Positions 1-9,305 of a stretch of 64,000 nt of DNA are shown here, piece by piece. Origin of the DNA: HGM11368 sp051883455. Its GTDB lineage: Bacteria; Bacillota; Clostridia; Christensenellales; UBA3700. The notes under the pieces are model-generated. The model had not been told where the DNA came from and did not search any database. It saw nothing but the letters and a program-made list of their open reading frames with translations. A program made the position numbers and the translations under genes. The first letter of the stretch is position 1; each line of letters starts with the position of its first letter. The stretch is from contig JBJETT010000012.1 of NCBI GenBank assembly GCA_051883455.1, positions 62,001-126,000 on the forward strand, written 5' to 3'.

Positions 1-1399
1 CGATATAGCCGATAATGCACAGAGGCACTGGCACTAAGAACATAAATACTCTAAGTATAGTCAACGCACCGCCTGAGATCAAATCGGTCGCGTTGAGGAT
101 ATTGCCCGCGTCGTCGGCAAAGAACTGTGCCCATTTGCCCGTAGCTTCGTCTAGGCTTTCCACTACGTTAGGCAGTTTAGCCACCTTGATACCTACGCCC
201 AAGATGAGCATAGCGATAGCTCCCGCGAACTTGGTCAGCAAAGTTTGCACGCTAAATATAACGCTATCTCCGCGCTTGCCCGTTTTCCATTCGCCGTAGT
301 CCACCACGTCGGCAATCATAACGGTAGAGCCGATTTGGTTTAGTCCGTTGGCGGTCATCAAGAATGCACCGCACAGAGCCACGACAATGGTGTTGAGAAG
401 ATAGTTGCCGGGTTTGAGTACGAAGAAGATAAAGAACATTGCCACCATGCCGATTATTGCCATAAAGTAATTGGCACCATACAGTTTTTCTCTCGGCAAT
501 TTTTTGGTGATAAGGTTGTAGAAGAACATTGCAATACCTTGTCCCGTACAAGCCACGGCGGTAAACACGGTATAGCTATAGCTACTGCTAAAGTAGTTGG
601 CACCGTTAGGGTAGCAGTACACGAATAGGTATAGCATTTGGAATAGCGAGATAGTCGTTGCAGACACGAAGAACACGTAAGAGATGGCGTAAGCCACGAG
701 CTGGTCGTTGGTCTTAAACATATTAAAGATTTCGCCAAGTCCTACTTTTTCGTTAGGGAGTTCATACTTTTCTTTGTTGCACAGTATGGTTACACTCATA
801 AAGCAAGCCATCATAAGACCTGCTGCAAGTCCAAGGATTAGATACGCTTTTCCCCAGCCGTATTTTGGAATAAAGTTGGCGAGAATGACCGACGTACCTA
901 TAGAGGAGATGACGAAACCGCCGAATCCGCCTATAAGCTTTGCAAGAGAGCTAATCTTGTTGCGGTCCTCGGTGTTGTTGGCTATGGCAGGAATCATGCT
1001 CCAGAACGGAACGTCAACGAGCGTGAAGGTCATACCCCAAATTATGTACATCGCGATATAATAGAAATATCTTAGACCGATACTTGTAGTTGACGACAGC
1101 GGAGTAAACATCAAGATAACCGACACGGCGTTGAGCAAAGCGCCCACAGCCATCCACGGTCTAAACCTTCCCCACTTTCCCTTTTTGGTATTGTTGACCA
1201 AGGTAGCAAGGATAGGGTCGTTGATAGTATCCCACGCTTTTGCCAGCACGAATGCGATTGTCAACACGAGGGCGTCGAGTCCCATATAAATGTTGAGGTA
1301 AGCCAAAAAGAACACGTTGATGCAGTTGTTGGAAATCTCTCTACCGAGCGAGCCGATAGAGTAAGTGACGTTTTCCAAAGGTCTGAGCCTATTTTCCAT
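1..1399 (-). CDS. GPH-family sugar:cation symporter (C-terminus cut by window edge)
   Basis: Reading the minus strand from the ATG at 1399 gives an open frame to the window edge, about 466 codons, so the C-terminus lies outside. The protein is rich in membrane segments. After the first helices it carries NDPILATLVNNT followed by GKWGRFRPW, the cytoplasmic loop typical of glycoside-pentoside-hexuronide symporters of the MelB/YicJ group. Later it has ADVVDYGEWKTGKRGDS, another family hallmark. Members import sugars or glycosides with Na+ or H+ across the cytoplasmic membrane; the substrate cannot be read from sequence. AGGGG lies just before the start. The nearby alpha-L-fucosidase suggests, but does not prove, a glycan-derived substrate. 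The family call is firm. Confidence 0.88.
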   Translation of the reverse strand, partial: MENRLRPLENVTYSIGSLGREISNNCINVFFLAYLNIYMGLDALVLTIAFVLAKAWDTINDPILATLVNNTKKGKWGRFRPWMAVGALLNAVSVILMFTPLSSTTSIGLRYFYYIAMYIIWGMTFTLVDVPFWSMIPAIANNTEDRNKISSLAKLIGGFGGFVISSIGTSVILANFIPKYGWGKAYLILGLAAGLMMACFMSVTILCNKEKYELPNEKVGLGEIFNMFKTNDQLVAYAISYVFFVSATTISLFQMLYLFVYCYPNGANYFSSSYSYTVFTAVACTGQGIAMFFYNLITKKLPREKLYGANYFMAIIGMVAMFFIFFVLKPGNYLLNTIVVALCGAFLMTANGLNQIGSTVMIADVVDYGEWKTGKRGDSVIFSVQTLLTKFAGAIAMLILGVGIKVAKLPNVVESLDEATGKWAQFFADDAGNILNATDLISGGALTILRVFMFLVPVPLCIIGYI

Positions 1400-1488
1400 A
1401 AAAATCCCCTATACAAAAAGCTAATATTATTATTACACAAAATATCGTCAAAATCAATAGAGCAAGACAAAAACTTATTGCAAACGCC

Positions 1489-1523
1489 AAAAAAAACACT
1501 CACTCCCATATCGAGAGTGAGTG
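1489..1523 (-). terminator. Intrinsic terminator after the ABC exporter gene
   Basis: CACTCACTC (1497-1505) pairs perfectly with GAGTGAGTG (1515-1523). On the minus strand the 9-bp stem is followed by eight T residues (complement of 1489-1496). It sits 16 bp after the stop codon of the ABC exporter gene and ends that monocistronic unit. Confidence 0.85.
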
Positions 1524-1538
1524 AAAAGAGCGACAAAT

Positions 1539-4500
1539 TTATCTATTTTGGATTGCGTCGATAGGTCGCTTACGAGCGATATTCATCACAGGGATAAAGC
1601 TCGACACGAACGCCACGGCTACACCGATGGCCAAAATCAAGGCGATTTGTCTAATTCCTACGTTGAGTAGCGTCAATACCAGACCGTATTGGGTGCGAAG
1701 CATATTGTTAATGACGAAGACGATAGACACCGTTGCAACGGCAGCCAACACCCAATTTATTAGAGTGATAATCAAGCTCTCGTTGAAGAAGATTCCAAAC
1801 ACGTCGCTTGACCTTGCGCCCACGGCTCTAAGGATACCAATCTCACGCTTTTTGTAGCTTATCGACACGCTGATGAAGTTGAACATCATCAAACTTGCAA
1901 ACACCGCCAAAGCGATACCCACGTACAAAAATACTTGGCTAAGCGGTTTGATGAGTCCGTCGACCTGACCTAGGAGGAAACTAGCTTGGTTGGACAACGA
2001 ATATTTTATGCCATTGCCGTTAGCCGTCTTAGCGTATTGCAAGAGTTTATCCAATTCCGCGTTGTTCTCGAGAGGCATTTTGCCCACGGCATAGCCGTAA
2101 TATCCTACCTCCGGCACGTCGAAACCGTCGTAAACGTAGTTACTGAAAATGAGCGGGCAGGTTGGGTGTGTTTCGGGATAATTTTCGTTAGGTATGTAGT
2201 AACCCACGATAGAGTATTCTATATCTTTCGGCGCTTTGCCCGCATTATTTCTAAAAGACAACACACCGTACGTTGGATAATCGGCGGTGGCGTTTTCGCT
2301 TTTATAAATCACGCTCAGAAACTCGTTGTAGAAGTCAACGCCTCTTTTGCCATAGGTGTTGTCGTAAGGATTATCGCGCAGATATTCTTGGTAATATTGC
2401 AACACTTCTTCGTCCGTCAAGTCGGCAAAAGACGGGTTGCTATCCCTAAATGCTTGAGGCACGTCGTCGGCGGTAAGCTTGCAAAGATGCGCAAATATAT
2501 TCATATATTGTATTTCGTGCACGACAAATTGCGATAGCCTTGTTTGCAAGAGATACTCTTTTTCCACGTCGGGGATTACGTATCCGGCTTCTTCCAATGC
2601 GGCGATAGTCGATAGCGAGACGTTTCTATTATGCAAATTGTACGCGTTAAAAGGCACTATCACTTCTCCGTCGGCAAGGGTAGTTTTCTCTCCGTCAATC
2701 CACGTTATATCGGCGTAGTTTTTCATTTGCTCTAAAGTTGCGATATGCGAACTTCTACTAAAACCGTTACTGCCGTCACTGTTCATAAAGAATATGTTGG
2801 CGTCGTCGCCTAGACTTTTACCAACGCTAACGGTATAATTAGATTGTCTATCGCTAGCGTATTTTACGACGGCGTTCATCGTGTTTTGAGTCAATCCTAT
2901 TACGGAGTGAAGACCGCTACTTAGCATGCTTTCCAGCTCTTGAGAATTCAACATGTCCATCATTGTGTTGGCGGAACCGTTGGCTTCTGCCGAAGGCATA
3001 TATTTGCTATACTTTTCGTTATGCACGAGATTGGTGTCGAACAAGCCCACGATTTTGTAAGCGCACAACTCCAAAGAAGGCACCGTTACGGGCAGTCCCC
3101 AATCCGTTGGCAACAATACCAACTTGCCTTCCACGTCCTCGAAACTAGCTATATCGTCCTTGCCCAAAGACGTCGTTTTATTCTGGGTTGGGTCATAGCT
3201 ATTTATACCCGCCAAGGCAAAATGTTCGAACACGTATTGACTTATTGCTATCTCATCGTCGTTTTGAGGCAGTCTGCCTTTAAGGCTGTACCCCATATTT
3301 TGCAACAAGTCTTGATTTAGACTAGCAAGCCCGGACACCTTGCAGTTATAGTAATTTATACCCGTCTTAGAGTCTAGTTTGGCCACCTCGTACAAAGCAC
3401 TGCTCAACGAAAAGCCGTTATCCCAACCAAGCCCCGAAAATACGGGTATTACGTCAATTCCTGTGTCTTGTTTGATTTGTGCAATGTCGTTGTCGTTGAG
3501 TTTAAGAGAACGTTCGCCGTACATATTTTCTTCGGGGACGTAGTATTTGACGAAGGAAGCGTGGTCGATATTCTCGTCCTTGATAGACTGCTTTATTACC
3601 ACGTTGCTATCGTAGGCGCTTATCGTATCCACTAGACCGAACATGGTAAACGCAACAATGCACAGCAGTATGGTCAGTACCAATCTAAAAGGTTTGGACT
3701 TGAGAGAAGAGGCTCCGATTTTTAGAGAGTTTTTGTATGGCAAACGCGAGCGAATAAGCTTGCTATCCTCTATGGAATATTGTTTGATTTTGATATTTTC
3801 CGCTTGCGTATTCTCAAACTTTTCTTTGCAGCCGTCCTCGCTTATTCCCGCTACTTGTTTTATGCCGTCGTTGGTCTTGCCGTCGGTGGAGATAAAGGTG
3901 TCGCTATCTGCTTTGCCGAGGTATTCGTTGATGAGATTTAGGTCGTCCGTGGTGAGGGTATAACCCTTTTTGACACGTAGCAGCCCGTCGTCCAACACGC
4001 ACACGCCCTCGTTGACTTGGGTAGGGGCAACGTTGGTCTTGGTGGTGTCGGCAATAATCTTGCCGTCTTTTAGCTCGATGATTCTGTCGCCGTACTGCTC
4101 GGCAAACTCCCTATCGTGCGAAACGATAAGTACCAGCTTAGTTTTGGACAATTTTTTGAGAGTATCCATCACTTGAATACCCGTTTTGCTGTCCAGCGCG
4201 CCCGTAGGCTCGTCCGCCATGATTATCTCGGGCGACTTGATGAGGGCACGGGCAATGGCGACTCTTTGTTTTTGACCGCCCGACAATTCGTTAGGTTTTC
4301 TATTGCCGTAGCCCGTCAAATCAACCTCGTCCAACAGCGTATTTAGCGACTGATTGTCGGCTTTTTTGCCTTGCAATTCCATAGCCAGCGCAATATTTGC
4401 GCCCACTGTAAATTCCGGCAATATGTTGTACTCTTGGAATATAAATCCCACGAATGTATTGCGATAACTGTCAAAGTCGGCTTGAGTAAAGTCTTTGCTC

Positions 4501-4706
4501 GATTTTCCTTTGATGACGAACTCACCGCAATCGGCTTGGTCTAGTCCGCCCAACACGTTGAGCAGGGTAGACTTACCGCTACCCGATTTACCTAGTATAA
4601 AGACCATGCCCGTGTCCGCGAATTTTACGCTTACGTCGTTTAGGGCCTTTACGGGCACGCCCTTTTTAGGTTTATACGTCTTGCTGACGTTTCTAATTTC
4701 TAGCAT
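1539..4706 (-). CDS. Fused ABC transporter, N-terminal ATPase plus FtsX/MacB-type permease
   Basis: This protein of 1055 residues joins an ATPase and a permease. The ATPase has Walker A GKSGSGKST (about 39-47), the LSGGQKQR signature and Walker B IIMADEPTGALD, the LolD/MacB subgroup. A transmembrane helix follows near residue 345, then a large extracytoplasmic domain. The C-terminal third has three helices with the FtsX-domain pattern, including SYKKREIGILRAVGARSSDV. Such fusions occur in Firmicutes as exporters or mechanotransmission systems for peptides, lipids or antimicrobials; the substrate is unknown. The open frame also has a GTG at 4712, but it lies inside the Shine-Dalgarno sequence GAGGTG, so the ATG at 4706 is the likely start. 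It has its own promoter and terminator. Confidence 0.87.
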   Translation of the reverse strand: MLEIRNVSKTYKPKKGVPVKALNDVSVKFADTGMVFILGKSGSGKSTLLNVLGGLDQADCGEFVIKGKSSKDFTQADFDSYRNTFVGFIFQEYNILPEFTVGANIALAMELQGKKADNQSLNTLLDEVDLTGYGNRKPNELSGGQKQRVAIARALIKSPEIIMADEPTGALDSKTGIQVMDTLKKLSKTKLVLIVSHDREFAEQYGDRIIELKDGKIIADTTKTNVAPTQVNEGVCVLDDGLLRVKKGYTLTTDDLNLINEYLGKADSDTFISTDGKTNDGIKQVAGISEDGCKEKFENTQAENIKIKQYSIEDSKLIRSRLPYKNSLKIGASSLKSKPFRLVLTILLCIVAFTMFGLVDTISAYDSNVVIKQSIKDENIDHASFVKYYVPEENMYGERSLKLNDNDIAQIKQDTGIDVIPVFSGLGWDNGFSLSSALYEVAKLDSKTGINYYNCKVSGLASLNQDLLQNMGYSLKGRLPQNDDEIAISQYVFEHFALAGINSYDPTQNKTTSLGKDDIASFEDVEGKLVLLPTDWGLPVTVPSLELCAYKIVGLFDTNLVHNEKYSKYMPSAEANGSANTMMDMLNSQELESMLSSGLHSVIGLTQNTMNAVVKYASDRQSNYTVSVGKSLGDDANIFFMNSDGSNGFSRSSHIATLEQMKNYADITWIDGEKTTLADGEVIVPFNAYNLHNRNVSLSTIAALEEAGYVIPDVEKEYLLQTRLSQFVVHEIQYMNIFAHLCKLTADDVPQAFRDSNPSFADLTDEEVLQYYQEYLRDNPYDNTYGKRGVDFYNEFLSVIYKSENATADYPTYGVLSFRNNAGKAPKDIEYSIVGYYIPNENYPETHPTCPLIFSNYVYDGFDVPEVGYYGYAVGKMPLENNAELDKLLQYAKTANGNGIKYSLSNQASFLLGQVDGLIKPLSQVFLYVGIALAVFASLMMFNFISVSISYKKREIGILRAVGARSSDVFGIFFNESLIITLINWVLAAVATVSIVFVINNMLRTQYGLVLTLLNVGIRQIALILAIGVAVAFVSSFIPVMNIARKRPIDAIQNR

Positions 4707-4741
4707 TTTCACCTCGCGATATAATAACGTGATTTTACAAC

Positions 4742-4769
4742 ATTATACCATAGCAATATTATTTGTCAA
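4742..4769 (-). promoter_or_regulatory. Sigma-A promoter of the ABC exporter gene
   Basis: On the minus strand TTGACA (complement of 4764-4769) and TATAAT (complement of 4742-4747) are separated by 16 bp, with TGG directly before TATAAT making an extended -10. Both hexamers are perfect. It lies about 36 bp upstream of the ATG at 4706. Confidence 0.85.
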
Positions 4770-4808
4770 TACTTTTTAATAACCCTAGGCTAACCGTGGC
4801 AATCTCAA

Positions 4809-4885
4809 GTGCTTTGTCATTGCGAAGCCGTTAGGCTGTGGCAATCTCAACCGTATATAAGCCTCCTTTGTGCAAAGGGAGGTGT
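4809..4885. repeat. Intergenic hairpin-family repeat fragment
   Basis: CATTGCGAAGCC...GGCAATCTC is one unit, in reverse orientation, of the family whose other members read GATTGCCAC...GCAATGACA. It is followed by CCTCCTTTGTGCAAAGGGAGG, a second recurring module that is itself a hairpin. No coding potential is seen. Confidence 0.6.
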
Positions 4886-5139
4886 CTCACGGCGTATATA
4901 CTTCGCAATACAGTGTCGAGTTTGCGGTTTTGTATCGGTCACATACGTTTTGACGGCGAATATACTACGCAATACAGTGTCGAGTTTGCGGTAGCTTATC
5001 GGTCACATACGATATAGTATGCTCCCTCACGCTATCCTCACTCTCCTTGTCTTGCTTGTATCTACACCGTCAAAATAATATAGTATGCTCCCTCACGCCG
5101 TCCTCACTCTCCTTGTCTTGCTCGTATCTCCACCGTGAG
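4886..5139 (+). mobile_element. MITE-like repeat (127 bp) interrupted by a second copy
   Basis: The outer copy begins CTCACGGCG and ends CACCGTGAG, so its ends are inverted repeats. It contains a complete second copy at 4948-5074. Subtracting that 127-bp copy leaves 62 + 65 = 127 bp, the unit length of the family. Both halves align in order with the matching halves of intact copies (GTGTCGAGTTTGCGG on the left; TAGTATGCTCCCTCACG on the right). Confidence 0.7.
4948..5074 (+). mobile_element. MITE-like repeat copy (127 bp), inner
   Basis: The ends are TTTTGACGGCGAATAT on the left and ATCTACACCGTCAAAA on the right, which are imperfect inverted repeats. The interior carries the family markers GTGTCGAGTTTGCGG, GGTCACATACG and CTCTCCTTGTCT. 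It is non-coding. Confidence 0.75.
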
Positions 5140-5199
5140 CGAGCCGCTTAAGCCGAGACGGAGGGAGTGCATACTATTCTATCTTATTTCAAGTCGATA

Positions 5200-5228
5200 T
5201 TGACAATTTTTTTTGCATTATTTATAAT
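5200..5228 (+). promoter_or_regulatory. Consensus sigma-A promoter of the fucosidase gene
   Basis: TTGACA (5200-5205), a 17-bp spacer and TATAAT (5223-5228): both hexamers and the spacing match the consensus exactly. The ATG is at 5261, giving a leader of roughly 25 nt. Confidence 0.9.
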
Positions 5229-5260
5229 GAAACCAAAGTAATCAACGAGGCAGGCGAATT

Positions 5261-6646
5261 ATGACAGAGCAAGAGAAATTAGAGTTTTACACTTCGATAG
5301 TGCCCAGACCCAACCAACTCATCGTTCAAGATATGAAGTTTTACGCTTTCGTACACTATACCGTCAACACCTTCACAGACAAAGAGTGGGGTGACGGCAC
5401 CGAGAGTGAGCAAGTATTCAACCCTACGGCGCAAGACACCGACCAATGGTGCAAGGCTATTGCGGGCGCGGGCATGAAAGGACTCATTCTCACGTGCAAG
5501 CACCACGACGGTTTTTGCTTGTGGCGCACCAAGACGACGGAGCACTGCATCTCCAACAGCCCTTACAAGGACGGCAAGGGCGACGTGGTGGCGGAAGTTG
5601 CCGAGAGCTGTCGCAAGTACGGCCTAAAGTTCGGCGTCTATCTCTCGCCTTGGGATAGGAATAGCAAGTACTATTCCACCGATGCCTACAACGATTTTTA
5701 CGTAGAGCAGCTCACGGAACTACTCACTAATTACGGCGATATATTTATGCTGTGGCTCGACGGCGCATGCGCCAGCGACGCCGACGGCAAACCCAAGCAA
5801 ATCTACGACTTCGAGCGTATTTACGCCACGGCGTACAAGTTGCAACCTAATATTTGCATATCCGTTACGGGACCCGATATCAGGTGGGTAGGCAATGAGT
5901 CGGGCAAATGTCGCAAGAGCGAGTGGAACGTAGTGCCTTATATCGACCACAACCAAAATCAAGACACCTCCGACCAACAGACCGATGCCGACTATAAGAA
6001 GTTCCAGAAAAAAGCCGTGAATGCAATGCAAGCCGACCTTGGTAGCAGAGCCGCTCTCGAGGGTTACGACAAGCTCATGTGGTATCCCGCCGAGGTGGAC
6101 GTATCTATCCGCAAGGGCTGGTTTTGGCACAAGTCGGAGGATAGATTTGGAGTCAAATCGCTCCGTAGACTTATGACTATCTATTACAATTCCGTAGGTG
6201 CCAACGGCTTGTACTTGCTCAATATTCCGCCAACAAGTGAGGGCAAAATTGCCGACAAAGACGTGCAAAGACTCGCCGAGATGGGCTATTGGATAGACAA
6301 GGAAAAGTCGCTCATGCTACCGCCTTCTTCCGTCCAAACTACCGAGATAAGCAAGACGGATAGGGGCTACGAATTCGATATAACTTTCCCTTGCGAAGTC
6401 GTGGATAGAATAAGAATGGAAGAAGACCTCTCCTTTAGCCAAAGGATAGAGAACTTTACGATATACGCCGTCAACGCCAAAGGCAAAGAAAAGAAGCTCT
6501 ACCGAGGCACGGTGGTAGGCTTCGGTAGGATAGCAATATTCCGCAAGACTAAGTGCGACCGCCTACGCGTCGTAATCAACGAATGCCGTCTCGAGCCGCA
6601 TATCGAGATAGTAGAAGCGTACAAAAAGGGCGGGTACAGACTTTGA
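5261..6646 (+). CDS. Alpha-L-fucosidase, GH29
   Basis: This 461-residue enzyme would hydrolyse terminal alpha-L-fucose from glycans. Family features seen include KHHDGFCLW near residue 80 (the conserved HHDGF of GH29), the FMLWLDGA strand carrying the likely nucleophile Asp, and GLYLLNIPPTSEGKI, the conserved NxxP region late in the catalytic barrel. A C-terminal beta domain follows. No signal peptide is visible, so the enzyme is probably cytoplasmic and acts on imported oligosaccharides. It is transcribed alone from a perfect promoter at 5200. The sugar symporter at the left edge is a plausible partner but is separated by the divergent ABC gene and repeats. The family is certain; linkage preference is not readable. 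Confidence 0.93.
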   Translation: MTEQEKLEFYTSIVPRPNQLIVQDMKFYAFVHYTVNTFTDKEWGDGTESEQVFNPTAQDTDQWCKAIAGAGMKGLILTCKHHDGFCLWRTKTTEHCISNSPYKDGKGDVVAEVAESCRKYGLKFGVYLSPWDRNSKYYSTDAYNDFYVEQLTELLTNYGDIFMLWLDGACASDADGKPKQIYDFERIYATAYKLQPNICISVTGPDIRWVGNESGKCRKSEWNVVPYIDHNQNQDTSDQQTDADYKKFQKKAVNAMQADLGSRAALEGYDKLMWYPAEVDVSIRKGWFWHKSEDRFGVKSLRRLMTIYYNSVGANGLYLLNIPPTSEGKIADKDVQRLAEMGYWIDKEKSLMLPPSSVQTTEISKTDRGYEFDITFPCEVVDRIRMEEDLSFSQRIENFTIYAVNAKGKEKKLYRGTVVGFGRIAIFRKTKCDRLRVVINECRLEPHIEIVEAYKKGGYRL

Positions 6647-6755
6647 TTAGTATCGCCAATCTATATCTACGTGCGGTTGCCCGATGAGACGAAGTTGCGG
6701 GCGGTAGCATTTATAATCAAAATAACTTGTACAAAAGGTATAATTGTGCTAAACT

Positions 6756-6773
6756 AAAATACGATAGTATTTT
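6756..6773. promoter_or_regulatory. Small palindrome upstream of the polysaccharide cluster
   Basis: AAAATAC-GATA-GTATTTT is a perfect 7-bp inverted repeat just downstream of a TATAAT hexamer (6739-6744). It could be an operator or a short hairpin in the leader of the gene at 6871. No -35 box is clear. Functional assignment is a guess. Confidence 0.3.
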
Positions 6774-6870
6774 GTCAAGGTGGCGAAGAGTTTGATAGAC
6801 GCTTCCGCTTTTCCAAATATATCGGGCACGGCGAAATCAATAACGCCAAAGCAAGTGAGGTCAGCAATAT

Positions 6871-7623
6871 ATGGCAGAAAAATTAGTGTCAATAATTACC
6901 CCAACGTACAATTGCGGCAAGTTTATAGCGCGGACGATTGATTCCGTTCAAGCACAGACTTACGGCAACTGGGAAATGATTATCGTTGACGATTGTTCTC
7001 AAGACGACACCAAGGCGATCGTCGAAGAATATATCAAAAACGACTCTCGTATCAAGTATCATTTGCTCGAAGAAAATTCGGGAGCCGCCGTTGCAAGAAC
7101 CACCGCAATGAATTTGGCGCAAGGCTCGTATATGGCTTTTCTTGACAGCGACGATATTTGGCTTCCCAACAAACTCGAAGCCCAAATCAACTGGATGGAG
7201 CAAAACGGATATGCTTTTTCTTGCACAGCGTACGAGCAGATAGACGAAGAAGACAAACCGCTTGGCAAGAAGATCAAAACAATCAAAAAGACCGACTACA
7301 ATCGCTTGTTGCTCGACTGTCCCGTTGGCAATTCTACGGTAGTATACGACGTAGAAAAGATGGGCAAATTCGAAGTTCCTAATATTCGAAAACGCAACGA
7401 CGACGCCCTATGGCTTCAGATGCTCAAGAAGGAGAAGTATATTTGGGGGATGCCCGACGTCTTGATGAAGTATCGCATTAGAAAAAACTCCATATCGAGC
7501 AACAAACTCAAAGTTATCAAATATCATTGGATATTGTATCGAGAGATAGAACATCTAAGCGTAATACGTTCGGCGTTTCATATTTTTTGGTGGTGCGTAA
7601 TCAAAGTATTGCACATCAAATAA
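6871..7623 (+). CDS. Family 2 glycosyltransferase
   Basis: This GT-A fold enzyme of 250 residues starts with VSIITPTYNCGKF and has the nucleotide-sugar aspartates in IIVDDCSQDD (about 38-45) and the metal-binding DSDD (92-95). It would add one sugar to the growing surface polysaccharide repeat unit at the cytoplasmic face of the membrane. There is no long C-terminal membrane region, only a hydrophobic stretch near the end (FHIFWWCVIKVL) that may give membrane association. GAGG precedes the ATG. It is followed after 50 bp by ugd, probably in the same transcript. Donor and acceptor are unknown. Confidence 0.88.
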   Translation: MAEKLVSIITPTYNCGKFIARTIDSVQAQTYGNWEMIIVDDCSQDDTKAIVEEYIKNDSRIKYHLLEENSGAAVARTTAMNLAQGSYMAFLDSDDIWLPNKLEAQINWMEQNGYAFSCTAYEQIDEEDKPLGKKIKTIKKTDYNRLLLDCPVGNSTVVYDVEKMGKFEVPNIRKRNDDALWLQMLKKEKYIWGMPDVLMKYRIRKNSISSNKLKVIKYHWILYREIEHLSVIRSAFHIFWWCVIKVLHIK

Positions 7624-7673
7624 TATCTGATATCCGGCGTGTCCGACGCCGACAAAAAATATAGGAGTAAACG

Positions 7674-8873
7674 ATGGCTCAAAAAAAATATAATATTGCG
7701 GTAGTGGGAACAGGCTACGTTGGTTTGTCTATATCAGTGCTTTTAGCGCAACGTAACAAGGTGACTGCAGTGGATATTATTCCACAAAAGGTCGAATTGA
7801 TCAACAACAAAAAGTCTCCTATCGAAGACAAGGAGATAGAGCAATATTTAGCGACTAAGGAACTCGATCTTAAGGCAACCACAGACGACGAAAGCGCGTA
7901 CAAAGAGGCGGATTTCGTCATTATTTCCACGCCGACCAACTACGACGACGTCAAAAATTATTTTGACACGTCGTCCGTCGAGAGCGTTATCCAACGAGTT
8001 ATATCCGTCAATCCCAACGCCATAATGGTAGTCAAGTCAACCGTTCCGGTAGGTTTTACCGAATACGTAAGAGAAAAATACGACAGTCAAAACGTTATTT
8101 TCAGTCCCGAGTTTTTACGTGAGGGACGAGCACTATACGACAATCTTTATCCAAGTCGCATAATAGTCGGCGTTCCTTCGGGGAACGAGAGATTGCAACG
8201 GGCTGCAACGACCTTTGCCAATCTTTTGCAAGAGGGGGCAATCAAGGAGAATATCGAAGTCCGCTTTATGAACCCGACTGAGGCGGAAGCGGTCAAATTG
8301 TTTGCCAACACCTATCTTGCGCTAAGAGTGTCGTATTTCAACGAACTTGACACCTATGCACAATTACGCGGACTTGACACCAAATCCATAATAGAGGGGG
8401 TTTGCCTCGATCCGCGTATAGGCGACCACTACAACAATCCGTCGTTCGGTTACGGTGGATATTGCTTGCCCAAAGACACCAAGCAACTACTTGCCAATTA
8501 CAGTCAAGTACCGCAAAACATTATTTCGGCAATAGTAGCGGCCAACAGTACGAGAAAGGACTTCATTGCCGAGCAAATTTTAGAAAAAAATCCAAAGGTC
8601 GTCGGTGTCTATCGCTTGACGATGAAAGCGGGTAGCGACAATTTCCGCCAGTCTTCGATACAGGGAGTAATGAAGCGTATCAAGGCAAAGGGAATAGAGG
8701 TCGTAATTTACGAACCGACTATGACCGAAGAAAGATTTTTCAATAGTCGCGTTATTCGTGATTTGCAAGAATTCAAGAGCATTTCCGACGTCATAATAGC
8801 CAACCGCTTTAGTGACGAACTCCAAGACGTACGAGACAAGGTATATACGAGAGATTTATATTTTAGAGATTAA
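7674..8873 (+). CDS. ugd: UDP-glucose 6-dehydrogenase
   Basis: This 399-residue enzyme oxidises UDP-glucose to UDP-glucuronate with two NAD+. It has the N-terminal Rossmann motif VVGTGYVGLS (10-19), the STVPVGFT segment, the FSPEFLREG segment and the catalytic cysteine in GYGGYCLPKDT (Cys264). Length and order match the UDP-glucose/GDP-mannose dehydrogenase family. GGAG lies 7 nt before the ATG. It provides glucuronate or a derivative for the surface polysaccharide made by the neighbouring genes. A strong terminator 40 bp downstream separates it from the next glycosyltransferases. Confidence 0.93.
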   Translation: MAQKKYNIAVVGTGYVGLSISVLLAQRNKVTAVDIIPQKVELINNKKSPIEDKEIEQYLATKELDLKATTDDESAYKEADFVIISTPTNYDDVKNYFDTSSVESVIQRVISVNPNAIMVVKSTVPVGFTEYVREKYDSQNVIFSPEFLREGRALYDNLYPSRIIVGVPSGNERLQRAATTFANLLQEGAIKENIEVRFMNPTEAEAVKLFANTYLALRVSYFNELDTYAQLRGLDTKSIIEGVCLDPRIGDHYNNPSFGYGGYCLPKDTKQLLANYSQVPQNIISAIVAANSTRKDFIAEQILEKNPKVVGVYRLTMKAGSDNFRQSSIQGVMKRIKAKGIEVVIYEPTMTEERFFNSRVIRDLQEFKSISDVIIANRFSDELQDVRDKVYTRDLYFRD

Positions 8874-8912
8874 GAGTAGCAACTCACACTACGGTGTACA
8901 ACGAGCAACACA

Positions 8913-8962
8913 CCTATCGTCGACTCCGACGAGCAATTTCGGAGCACGTCGATAGGTTTTTT
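8913..8962 (+). terminator. Intrinsic terminator after ugd
   Basis: CCTATCG (8913-8919) pairs with CGATAGG before six T residues (8957-8962). An inner CTCCGA/TCGGAG stem extends the hairpin. It ends the GT2-ugd transcript. Confidence 0.8.
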
Positions 8963-9305
8963 CTTTGCCACGATTTTATATGCGTTTTAGTTTTTAACGG
9001 CAAGCGTTTTTCCTAACAATTTTGCCGATGCAACTCTATCTTTTTACGATTTTCCCTTACTAATTCGCGGTTTAGCATATATATGCGCGTTGCGCACATT
9101 ATATAAGTATTATAATAAACTATTGACTACCAAAATCTTAGATGGTATACTAAAAAATAATACCGACGTCTTATTTTATAGGGCGGAGGAACAAGGGTAA
9201 CCCCAAAATACACGTTCAAAATCGCGGTACGATTGTTTGTTTTTGGCGTCATTATGGCAACGACGATAGGCTTTGCGGGCGGTTTTGAACATTGATAGAG
9301 GCAAT
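8963..9305 (+). other. Non-coding leader of the second polysaccharide operon
   Basis: No gene was found in this stretch. It contains the promoter at 9123-9151 and then about 150 nt of untranslated leader before the ATG at 9306. The leader contains a 13-codon frame (9255-9296) for which there is no evidence of translation. Confidence 0.5.
9123..9151 (+). promoter_or_regulatory. Sigma-A promoter of the glycosyltransferase-wzx-glf operon
   Basis: TTGACT (9123-9128), a 17-bp spacer and TATACT (9146-9151). The genes from 9306 to 16711 are tightly packed and run in the same direction, so this is probably the main promoter for the whole set. Confidence 0.75.

Noticed and set aside
1986..2537. Long plus-strand open frame (183 codons) inside the ABC exporter gene
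   Set aside because: It is antisense to a gene with clear conserved domains; its product has no family resemblance and no ribosome-binding site.
5720..6268. 182-codon minus-strand frame in the fucosidase gene
   Set aside because: It is a shadow of the GH29 gene with no conserved features.
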